Below, in pieces: positions 43,298 to 54,400 of a stretch of 64,000 nucleotides of DNA. The DNA is from Codonopsis lanceolata (lineage: Eukaryota; Streptophyta; Magnoliopsida; Asterales; Campanulaceae): assembly GCA_013146195.2 (NCBI GenBank), contig CM028380.1, forward strand, positions 85,252,049 through 85,316,048, read 5' to 3'. Every line of letters starts with the position of its first letter. Within the stretch, counting starts at the first letter, position 1. Made by a program: the position numbers and the translations under genes. The notes under the pieces are model-generated. The model did no database searches, was not told where the DNA came from, and saw only the letters and a list, made by a program, of their open reading frames with translations.

Positions 43298-46200
43298 TGT
43301 GACGACCCGGCCGGCCGAGGTGGGACCGCAGGGTCGGATCGCCCAAATAAGGAGGAAACAAGTAATCAATAAAACATGCACGAGGACCAAATTTACAAAA
43401 ACGGCGTGACGTTAACATTGGAGTCGCGACACGCCTCGGCACCAAACGCAGTAGGATATTTTAAAACTTTTAAACTGATAAACGGTTAAACAAATATAAC
43501 CAAGTCTTCGGCGACACTACATGCAGGCCAATCTAACAGGTTCAAAGACAAGAATTTAAAGAGCTAAAAGCATGCTCGGCGGAAGACTAAAGCGTGGAGG
43601 GATAATAACAAGTTAGCAGAGCTACAATGCCAATCTTGACACCAAGGGTTACAAGTACTACAAGTATAACTACTAGCGTTAAGATTTACAATCAAGCTAT
43701 ACACAAATACCCAAGCGATCTAGTTGGCTTAACCCGTCGTCCTTACAAAAATATAAAACAAGGGAAAGAGGGCATCTAAACCACCTCTTCAAATAACATC
43801 GGCGCACCAAAAGGGCACAAAGCACGAACCTGCGAGTCATCGGACTGTCTTGCTAAGATCTAAAGCGAAAAGGGGAAAGGGTAAGTCATAAAGACTTGTA
43901 AGCTATCAATCATGCATGTCATGGCAATATGCATCAATCAAGGCAAGATATCATTTCGAGGCAAGATTTCATATTCGAGGACAAGATATCAAAGAGGTCA
44001 TGTATTCAAGATGCACATTGTTTCACATAGGTGCTCGTAATTAAATCACATAGGATCGGGATATATCGAGGCAGGGCGCTACGTAGTTCTCGCATACAAG
44101 CGTTATACGGAAAGTGCGGGTATCGAATGTGTGTAGTACATCGATCTTCGAGGAGATGCAGGGATAGTCAATGGTGCTCTTAATGATTACAACAAGGGAG
44201 CTACTTCCCCTGTGGCCACGTGAGGCGTGTGTGAACAAAGGCAGCAGGTATGCCAGTTGGACTCATGCAAATGCCAAGTAATGTTTACTTAACAAAAATT
44301 CTCAAGTATAGAACGAGGTCGACAAGAGCGATCTCGTTCAAGACAAGTAAATTATTCTCATCAATAACCAAGCAGGATTGAGTTCGTCAAGAGTAACTCA
44401 CATGTCAATTAGTCATGCTATAATATGACATTCAAGATCAAGCAAGGTAATCAGGTCAAGTTCAAGAGTCTAGAATTATTATTCTTAGGAAACGCGTTTA
44501 GAACGTCGTAGGGATGGGTCGGTGAGCCGGTATTGTTCAATGGCTCTCTAAGCTTGACTCCGTTGAGTCATCTATAACAATTCATCCAAGATGGATAAGA
44601 CGCGAAATGCATCATGAACCTTTTCTAAGTTCTCGTATATGATCGGCTAGGTCATTAATCTATTAAACAACCGTAGTTAAGAATTTTCATCAATAATCAA
44701 GCAGGAAGGAGTTCGACAAGGGCGAACTCAATATGTCAAATAGACATTCTATTTTATGACATCAAGAATCAAGCCAGGTAACCAATTCAAGTTTCAACAG
44801 TCTAGAATCATCATTCTTAGAGGAACGTGTTTAGGACGTCGTAGGGATTGATCATTGAGCCGGTATTGTTCAATGGCTCACTTAAGTTTGACTCCGCTGA
44901 GTCGTCTCTACCAATTCATCCAAAGGGGTTAAGATGCTAGATGCTTCCAAATCCTTTTCTAAGTTCTCGTGTATGATCGGCTAGTTCATTAATCTATTTA
45001 ACAACCGTAGTTAAGAATTATCGATAATTCGAATTCAAGGGCCTTAGAATCATTCTTTCAAGGCTATTAAAATGCAAGGGTCCAAGAACATTATTTTCTC
45101 GTAAGGGATCATAGTTCACAATTTATACTGGGCATAGGACCCAATCCAATAGGATGATCAATACAAGGCATAGGAAACCCTAGAATCATAATTCCCAAGA
45201 GTTATCAAGAGTCGTAAGTCCAAGAACATTTGTTATTCTTAAGAAGGCATAGAACATATTCAATTCGGGGCGTAGGACTCACTCAATAGGATGGACAGTT
45301 TGTAGCATGTGAAACCCTAAAGGTCATCATCTCCAAGAGTTATCAAAAGTTATTGGTCCAAGAACAATAGTTGTTCCTAAGGGGACATAGAACTCTTTTA
45401 ATTCTAGGCATAGGACCCCATTCAATAGGGTAGACAATTCATGGTATATGGAACCCTAGAAATCATGGTTTCCAAGAGTTACTAAAATCTATTGATCCAA
45501 GAACATTAGTTGCTCCTAAGGAAGCATATAACATAGTTAATTCTAAGCATATGTCTCAATCAACAAGATGGACATAAATCAAATTCCCAAGAGATCAAAA
45601 CATCCACAATCATAGTTTGGACATGGAAGAAGCATGGAGATTAATAGAAAAGGGGGAAACATGGCATGTCTAAGCATACAACCTAAGGGGGAAATCGATA
45701 GCTTACATTCACCAAGGAAAAGATGGAATGGACTCAAACTAATCGGATGGAATCGTGCTCCTCGTCGGTAGCTTCACTCCGGTAGTCTCGGTTTGGCAAA
45801 CGGAGGTCGGGAGCCCAATCTAGGGGAGAGACACACACTAATCTCACCTTTTCTCTACACACACAAGCATGGCAAGAGAGAGAGAGGAGAAATCTGATTA
45901 TGAGAGATTAAGGCAAGTCAACAAGGGAGGCCTTATATATCTTGCATGATTTTAGTGGAATTCCAAGTGTCAAGGGGAGAGGAGAGGTGGAATCCATGTG
46001 TCCAAAGGTGATTGCTTGGGATTAGTACTAATCTAGCTTGATTAGGGTTTAATAGATAGGATTAGGGCCAATTAGGAGGGGGTTAAAGGGGTCAAAGGTC
46101 GGACATAGGAGAGGAGGGAGAAAATTTCCCGTAGCTGGTGAAGGACTGAGGCGGGCGCCTCAGCATGGCCCATGCGGCCGCCTCAGATACTGGGGCTTCC

Positions 46201-46902
46201 CCCCAGTTTTCAATTGCTCTCAGAACTTGATGCGCGCGCCTCGTTCGAGCCATGCGGCCGCCTGAACTTCTGGAGCACCAAAACTAGACCTAAACAAGTC
46301 CTAAATGGTCCCAAGCTCATGGGTAACCATTCTAGGGTCTAACACAACTCAAAACATGTCCGAAACACACCCGAACGTCACCCGGAACAAGGTAGAACAA
46401 GGCTCGAGTCAAGCGACGATTGGTTGACGAATCAAACCCGGATCAAACGTCAATAAAACTAGGGTAACTTGGGCATGAAAAAGGATTGTTTAATCATGGT
46501 TATGACTTGAATACAAGTCCGGGAACTCAAGGAACAATTCACACGACGAAATACGAGCAAAACGGGAGACGGGTGAAATCGCTAAGGCCGAAACAAGGCA
46601 ATAAGGTTTCTAAACTTCCCAACAAGTTTACTATGATCAAGGCGAGTATTCTAAGTCATCTATGAAAGACAATAGAACCCTAACGAGTCTCGGTCGAGTG
46701 CAAATCAAGCTAAGGCAACACTCAAGGCATAACAGGAAGGTATGCTAAGCATAGAAGGAAATCAAGCGATAAGGAATGCAATAACGATAATACGAGTCAG
46801 GCATGGACTAAAAGAGATATCTAATCATGTTAACGCATGAAACAAGCACGTTATTAGGGCATAGAACAAGTAATACAAGTAATGGGTTTTGGGTTCTCAC
46901 AC
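43298..46902 (-). mobile_element. Solo LTR of a Tekay-related family, TSD CGGTG
   Basis: 3605 bp. On the + strand it starts TGTGACGACCCGG and ends GGGTTCTCACA; CGGTG flanks it exactly (43293-43297, 46903-46907). It interrupts the RT of Tekay 2 between SVSP and the PGAPVLF segment, and the RT reading resumes on each side. Its length and many phrases resemble the Tekay 1 LTR. A GC-rich palindromic block is at 46146-46265. Small open frames inside it are not genes. Confidence 0.92.
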
Positions 46903-47217
46903 GGTGACACACTCGGTTTAATGAACTCTCTATCTAGAAGTTCCCGCAATCGCTTCTTTCAATTCTCTCAACTCCGCCGCTTCCGTAAGGCGCCTAGATA
47001 TAGGCGAAGTACTGCAAAAGCTCAATACAAAACTCTAACTCTCGGTCGGGAGGCAATGCATAATCGGTAGAAAGACATCGTGAAATTCATTAACTACCGG
47101 AACATCTTCTAAATTAGCAATGAGACACTAGTATCAAGCACGCAAAGCTAAATACCCCGTACAACCCCGAGATAAGAGTTGTCAGCACGTAGCAAGCGTA
47201 AATAACATGAATACCTT
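46903..47217 (-). pseudogene. Tekay 2 RT N-terminus
   Basis: Element-strand sequence corresponds to the NEFHDVF..., LPPDRELEFCIEL-like and DREFIKPSVSP regions of Tekay RT, matching 17535-17735 of Tekay 1. It ends exactly at the solo LTR's TSD. Several indels break the frame. Confidence 0.75.
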
Positions 47218-47595
47218 TCATAGCAAGATCACCCATAAACACAAACTCCGAATACTGTGCATGGAAAAAGTGACTCTCTTACGACGGCAATCTACTAAAG
47301 CATGATTCACACCAAGCCAGTCCATACCAAGAATCACATCAAAGTCTCGAATAGGCAATACTACCAAATCAGCATGCAAGACTCGATCATTAACAAGCAC
47401 GTCACAATCTCTATAAACCTCAGACGCCAATAAGCATTCACCCAATGGTGTAGACACCTCAAGCACGTAAGGCAACTGAGCAGGCAATACACATAAATGC
47501 TCTATGAAATGCGATGCGACATAAGAATGAGTAGAACCGGGATCAATAAGAACTCGAGCTCTATGACCGAAGACAGAGAGAATACCTCCGATCAC
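47218..47595 (-). pseudogene. Tekay 2 retropepsin domain
   Basis: A 125-codon frame: ARVLIDPGSTHSYVASHFIE with the chromoviral active site DPGSTHS, then PIRDFDVILGMDWLGVNHAL. The ILGMDWL motif is the second conserved protease segment. The domain itself is open, but it is cut off from gag and RT by frameshifts. Confidence 0.88.
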
Positions 47596-47739
47596 ATGTG
47601 TAGACTCGGGAACACCTTGCCGATCAAGTGCAAAACACGAGCTCGCGCTTTAGACGCCCATCATTATCTCTTTGGATCCGCATTGCGAATGTAACTCCAC
47701 GATCGCGCCACTCTATTCTTAGGGACGCTCGAAGCTTAT

Positions 47740-48749
47740 GACTAGAGTCCCACAACCAAGACAAGTGCCAAGCCTATACCTGCATCGCTGCTCGAATGCC
47801 CAATCTTATTGCAATAAGAACAAGTTAAAGGTCCGCTACCTCGAAGCCCTCCCCGAGGAGTAAAAGCACTACTACACGACTCTCGATCGTCAGTGTCGCC
47901 TAAATCCACCGCATCTCGATTATTAAAAGCGACGATTGCCTCGATGGCCGGATCGATTCCCTGAAGATTGACCCCTCCCTGAATGCTGTGAGGTCACCTG
48001 CGAAGACTGCTGCTGAGAAGACTTCTGTCTGTGCTCCTCAATGTCTCGCTCTATCTCAAAAGCACGATCTACTGCGCTCCTGTAATCCTCCAACTGAAGA
48101 GATAACAACTGTCTCCTAAACTCAGTCTTCAACCCCTTCACAAACTTGTGAGTCCTGTCTCTCATCCGGCACCGTATGTGCACAATAACGGATAATTCAA
48201 ATGAACTTAGCGTCTGAGACATGGTTCTCTGCTCGCCTCCAAATCCTCGAACTCTTTCTCTCGCCGTCGCTAACCACAACAGCACGTAAGAAGCCCTAAA
48301 CTCCATCTCAAAGTTAGCCATACTGAGCCACTCGATTCAACTCCCAACTAGCTGTGAAAACCTCCCACCAATGATTGGCGGCTCCTCTAAGCTTATACAC
48401 GCCTAACACAACCTTCTCCTCATCCGTGCCGAATCGCAAAAGATCTTCTTCACGCCCTTCTAGCCATAACTCGGCCATACTAGCATCCGATTCTCCTTCA
48501 AATGATGGAGGCTTCATTTTCAAGAACCTCTAAGATAGCATTATTTCGCACCCTTGCTTCAGGTATAACTTCATTCCTTGGTGGCGATACCCTCGCATTC
48601 GGTTCTGGCGGTGGCGGTGGAGGAACATTCTGACCTTGACCTAACTGAGCCATCTCGCCATAAACTCGCATGCGGCGATACAAATCTGCCATCCGAGCAT
48701 TCATGCCCATCGGATTCGGTGGTGGAGGTGGCAACTCCTCCTCGTTCAT
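47740..48749 (-). pseudogene. Tekay 2 gag
   Basis: Three overlapping frames: a Pro-rich N-terminus from ATG 48749 (NEEELPPPPPNPMGMNARM); the capsid-like part PPSFEGESDASMAELWLEG then VYKLRGAANHWWEVF (48523-48314); and FVKGLKTEFRRQLLSLQLED then AFEIERDIEEHRQ with a Gln/Ser/Gly-rich end (48321-47923). CSYCNKIGH at about 47830-47800 is the start of the CCHC knuckle. Frameshifts at 48500, 48320 and after 47923 break it. Confidence 0.85.
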
Positions 48750-48941
48750 CAGAACTCTCCCGGTCGCCTCTACCTCGGCCTACGATCGCTCTCTAGGATT
48801 CACCATCAAGCACCTATAAGAATTCACTTGGACGTTAGAACATCACACAAGAAATAACCCACCTAGGCATGGAACCTATCCTCGACCAATAGCTAACGAC
48901 AACCTAACCAATAATAAAAGCTAACGAGCTCGATACCAAGC

Positions 48942-51482
48942 TGGCGACCCGACCGACCGAGATGGAACCACGGATCAGAGCGCCAAACAAGAGAATACAA
49001 GAAGGGAAGAACATGCAAGGACACAAAATATTTTATTTTTAAAACTGACGTGACGCAACATTTCAGTCGCAAGAGAACTCGACACAAAAGGTCGGAAATT
49101 TTCGAAATCGTTTCACCTGATAAACAGTTAAGCAATAATCCAAGTCTTCGGCGACACTACAGCCGGAACCCAAGCTAAGCAGTATATACAACAAGGAAAT
49201 AAATAAGAGCTAATGGGATGCTCAGCGGAAGTCTAAACGTAGTGAACAAACACACGATATACAAGGCACGGCTAACACATTTGCCGGCATCAAGAGAAGA
49301 TAACTACTACAAGAGTTAATACTACGAGCGACTAACAGGAATACACGAGTACAAGTCTATACAATCCCAAGCATAGTCTAGATGACTAGCTTATACCCAT
49401 CGTCCTTGCAAAATACAAAAGAAGATAAGAGGACTTCTAGAACCACCTCTTCGATTGCAAGAGCCTGATCAAAAGAAAACTAGAGTATACGAGCACTGCG
49501 AGCTTCAACAAGAAGGTCCTGTCCTGCTAGGATCTAAAAAAAGTACAGGGGAACGGGTAAGTCATAAAGACTCGTAAGCTACCAATCATGCATGACATGG
49601 CATTATGCAACACGTTAGGCAAGACAATATTTCAATCATGTATATCAATTATTTAGATGCACATTATTGCACATAGTTCACATAATATGAGGATATAGAA
49701 CTGGGCCGCTTCGTAGACCTGCAAAACAAACACTTTCGATAGCGTGCGATAATCGATGGTTGTGATAATACATCGATCTCCGAGAGATGCTCGGGAAAAC
49801 AATAGTCATTCTCAATGGGCGCGTATTGGTTGGCCAAGGAGAGCTCTTCCCCACCTGGCCAGTGGAGGCGTGTGTCGATAACAAGTATGCCACCGGACTT
49901 ATGCAATGCCAAGTAGTATTTACTCAACAATCAATCAATATGGAACGAGTCCGACAAGAGCGTCCTCGTTCAAGAGTAGTATATAATCTCATCAATAAAC
50001 AATCAAGATTGAGCTCGACAAGAGCGAACTCAATATATCAATTACCAAGTTTGCATTTATTATGTCATAAAGATACAAGCATGACAGTCAATTCATTTCA
50101 ATAGTCTAGAATTAGTTTTCTAGTGTAACGTATGTAATAACGTCGTAGGGATCGATCATTGAGCCGGTATTGTTCAATAACTCACTAATGTCGACTCCGT
50201 TGAGTCATTTATATAATTCAAACCAAATAGAGTTAAACACTATTTGCATTTCCAACTCTTTTCTAAGTCATCGCATCAATTAATCTAGGTCATTAATCCG
50301 TATAACAATCATAGCCAAGAATAAACTCAATTTCCTAAATCATGGAACCCTAGAATCACATTTTCCCCAAATAATGGTCGAAATTCTATGACCCAAGAAT
50401 AATAATTATTCCTAATATAGAGTAGAACATTTTTACTTCTAGGCTTAGTGTCCAAATCAAAGCATTTACATTCATGGTCAATAATTCCCAAAAATTCATA
50501 CTCTCTAAAATGTATCAATATCATGGTAGAACACAAGGAGAACAATGATTTGGGCATGAGAGAAGGGAAGCAAGAGAGGGTAGCATGTTATCTCTAACAT
50601 GGACCTAAGGGAAATTGATAGCTTACCTCAAGCCAAGCAAAAGACGAAGCAAGAAAACTGATCGGTGTCGATCGCTCGTCTCGGCGGTGGCTACGCAACG
50701 GCGGTCTCGGAATCGCAAGCTGGTCTTGAATCTCTTGGAAGCCAACCCCTCACGCACTAATCTCACCTACACACTCACGCACAAGCTCGCTCAAGGCTGG
50801 AGAAGACGAGGCGGAAGAAATGAGCGTGAAATGAAGTCTCTCACGATGTAGTATATCAGCCCAATTAAGGTGTAATGGAATCCACATGTCACTTGATGAT
50901 TGATAGAGAGATGTTTAGCAATATTAATTAGGATTAGATTAGGCTAATTAGACTCTAATACAAGTGGTTTAAGTCACTAATGGCAGAGGTTTAGTAAGGG
51001 CACAAACGTGTCACCAAAACGCTGAAAAATCCGCTTTTGTCTTTGGATTTCTTCGGTTGTGGAGGCCGAACAACCTTCATAAGGTTCGGTTGTCATGGCC
51101 GAACAAAGCCCAAAATGTTCGGTTGGCAGGGTAGAACGATTCCTCAGGCCATACTTTAGGTCAAACAGGTCCAGATTTGCACGTATAACGCGTATAAGGT
51201 ATGTACAACTCCAAGAAGCATTAGAATGAGTATCAAGGGTCCTAAAAACAATTATAAATGTCTCTCAAGGTCTTGGCTAAGTCCAAATATCAATGCCTGA
51301 GCAAGAACAAGTCAATCTAGAGCATACAAGGCAATAGGCGTTCGATACGGCAATAACGGTTCGATCAAGGAATGCAATCGAGTCAATCATGTTAGGGATA
51401 CTACTAGCATGTTAAAAACATATTCTAATCATGTTAAACATGCATGGAAGACAAGTATACAAGTAAGTTTCGGGTTCTCACA
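48942..51482 (-). repeat. 5' LTR of Tekay 2 with degraded primer site next to it
   Basis: On the element strand it starts TGTGAGAACC at 51482 and ends GGGTCGCCA at 48942 (2541 bp). The adjacent TTGGTATCGAGC (48940-48929) is the tRNA-Met site TGGTATCAGAGC with a base lost. An inverted-repeat block (CCGAACAACCTT, CAT, AAGGTTCGG) is at 51067-51094. Right flank is satellite. Confidence 0.85.
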
Positions 51483-54400
51483 CTTTTCATATTTTTCTTG
51501 ATCATTTCTTATTTTCTTGATTGTTTCTTGATTTTCTTTTTTGTTTCTTCTTCATTACTTTGTTTCTTTTTCTTTCCTTGATTTTCTTTTTATTTTTTAA
51601 TTTCTTCTAATTCTTGAATTTTCTTATGTTCTTTTCATATTTTTCTTGATTTTGTTTCGTTATTTTCTTGATAATTTATTATTTTCTTGATTGTTTCTTG
51701 ATTTTCTTTTTTGTTTCTTCTTCATTAATTTGTCTCTTTTTCTTTCCTTGATTTTCTTTCAATTTTTTTAATTTCTTCTAATTCTTGAAATTTTTTTATA
51801 TTCTTTTCATATTTTTCTTGACTTTGTTTCGATATTTTCTTGATCATTTCTTATTTTCTTGATTATTTCTAGATTTTCTTTTTTGTTTCTTCTTCATTAA
51901 TTTGTTTCTTTTTCTTTCCTTGATTTTCTTTTATTTTTTTAGTTTCTTCTGATTCTTTAATTTTGTTATGTTCGTTTCATATTTTTCTGGATTTTGTTTC
52001 GTTATTTTCATGATCATTTCTTACTTTCTTGATTGTTTCTTGATTTTCTTTTTTCTTTCTTCTTCATTAATTTGTTTTATTTTCTTTCCTTGATTTTCTT
52101 TTTTTTTTTTAATTTCTTCTAATTCTTGAATTTGTTTTATGTTTTTTCATATTTTTGTTAACTTTGTTTCGTTATTTCTTGATCATTTCTTATTTTCATG
52201 ATTGTTTCTTGATTTTCTTTTTTGTTTCTTCTTCATTAATTTGTTTCTTTTTCTTTCCTTGATTTTCTTTTATTTTTTTAATTTCTTCTAATTCTTGAAT
52301 TTTTTTTATGTTCTTTTCATATTTTTGTTAACTTTCTTTCGTTATTTTCTTGATCATTTCTTATTTTCTTGATTGTTTCTTGATTTTATTTTTTGTTTCT
52401 TCTTCATTACTTTGTTTCTTTTTCTTTCCTTGATTTTCTTTTTATTTTTTAACTACATCTAATACTTGAATTTTCTTATATTCTTTTCATATTTTTCTTG
52501 ACTTTGTTTTAATATTTTCTTGATCATTTCTTATTTTCTTGATTGTTTCTTGATTTTCTTTTTTTGTTTCTTCTTCATTAATTTGTTTCATTTTCTTTCC
52601 ATGATTTTCTTTAATTTTTTTAATTTCTTCTAATTCTTCAATTTTCTTATGTTCTTTTCATATTTTTCTTGATCATTTCTTATTTTCTTGATTGTTTCTT
52701 GATTTTCTTTTTTGTTTCTTCTTCATTACTTTGTTTCTTTTTCTTTCCTTGATTTTCTTTTTATTTTTTAATTTCTTCTAATTCTTGAATTTTCTTATGT
52801 TCTTTTCATATTTTTCTTGATTTTGTTTCGTTATTTTCTTGATAATTTATTATTTTCTTGATTGTTTCTTGATTTTCTTTTTTGTTTCTTCTTCATTAAT
52901 TTGTCTCTTTTTCTTTCCTTGATTTTCTTTCAATTTTTTTAATTTCTTCTAATTCTTGAAATTTTTTTATATTCTTTTCATATTTTTCTTGACTTTGTTT
53001 CGATATTTTCTTGATCATTTCTTATTTTCTTGATTATTTCTAGATTTTCTTTTTTGTTTCTTCTTCATTAATTTGTTTCTTTTTCTTTCCTTGATTTTCT
53101 TTTATTTTTTAGTTTCTTCTGATTCTTTAATTTTGTTATGTTCGTTTCATATTTTTCTGGATTTTGTTTCGTTATTTTCATGATCATTTCTTACTTTCTT
53201 GATTGTTTCTTGATTTTCTTTTTTCTTTCTTCTTCATTAATTTGTTTTATTTTCTTTCCTTGATTTTCTTTTATTTTTTTAATTTCTTCTAATTCTTGAA
53301 TTTGTTTTATGTTTTTTCATATTTTTGTTAACTTTGTTTCGTTATTTCTTGATCATTTCTTATTTTCATGATTGTTTCTTGATTTTTTTTTTGTTTCTTC
53401 TTCATTAATTTGTTTCTTTTTCTTTCCTTGATTTTCTTTTATTTTTTAATTTCTTCTAATTCTTGAATTTTTTTTATGTTCTTTTCATATTTTTGTTAAC
53501 TTTCTTTCGTTATTTTCTTGATCATTTCTTATTTTCTTGATTGTTTCTTGATTTTATTTTTTGTTTCTTCTTCATTACTTTGTTTCTTTTTCTTTCCTTG
53601 ATTTTCTTTTTATTTTTTAACTACATCTAATACTTGAATTTTCTTATATTCTTTTCATATTTTTCTTGACTTTGTTTTAATATTTTCTTGATCATTTCTT
53701 ATTTTCTTGATTGTTTCTTGATTTTCTTTTTTTGTTTCTTCTTCATTAATTTGTTTCATTTTCTTTCCATGATTTTCTTTAATTTTTTTAATTTCTTCTA
53801 ATTCTTCAATTTTCTTATGTTCTTTTCATATTTTTCTTGATCATTTCTTATTTTCTTGATTGTTTCTTGATTTTCTTTTTTGTTTCTTCTTCATTACTTT
53901 GTTTCTTTTTCTTTCCTTGATTTTCTTTTTATTTTTTAATTTCTTCTAATTCTTGAATTTTCTTATGTTCTTTTCATATTTTTCTTGATTTTGTTTCGTT
54001 ATTTTCTTGATAATTTATTATTTTCTTGATTGTTTCTTGATTTTCTTTTTGTTTCTTCTTCATTAATTTGTCTCTTTTTCTTTCCTTGATTTTCTTTCAA
54101 TTTTTTTAATTTCTTCTAATTCTTGAAATTTTTTTATATTCTTTTCATATTTTTCTTGACTTTGTTTCGATATTTTCTTGATCATTTCTTATTTTCTTGA
54201 TTATTTCTAGATTTTCTTTTTTGTTTCTTCTTCATTAATTTGTTTCTTTTTCTTTCCTTGATTTTCTTTTATTTTTTAGTTTCTTCTGATTCTTTAATTT
54301 TGTTATGTTCTTTTCATATTTTTCTGGATTTTGTTTCGTTATTTTCTTGATCATTTCTTATTTTCTTGATTGTTTCTTGATTTTCTTTTTTCTTTCTTCT

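Larger units (their letters stand above)
40225..51482 (-). mobile_element. Tekay-type chromovirus 2, decayed, split by a solo LTR
   Basis: Minus-strand order: 5' LTR (51482-48942), tRNA-Met-like primer site, gag, protease, RT N-terminus, [solo LTR 46902-43298], RT, RNase H, integrase, chromodomain, 3' LTR remnant (40636-40225, cut by the gap). It is related to Tekay 1 at 12554-22357 but has all domains, each broken by stops and frameshifts. The left end's TSD is lost in the gap. Confidence 0.88.
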
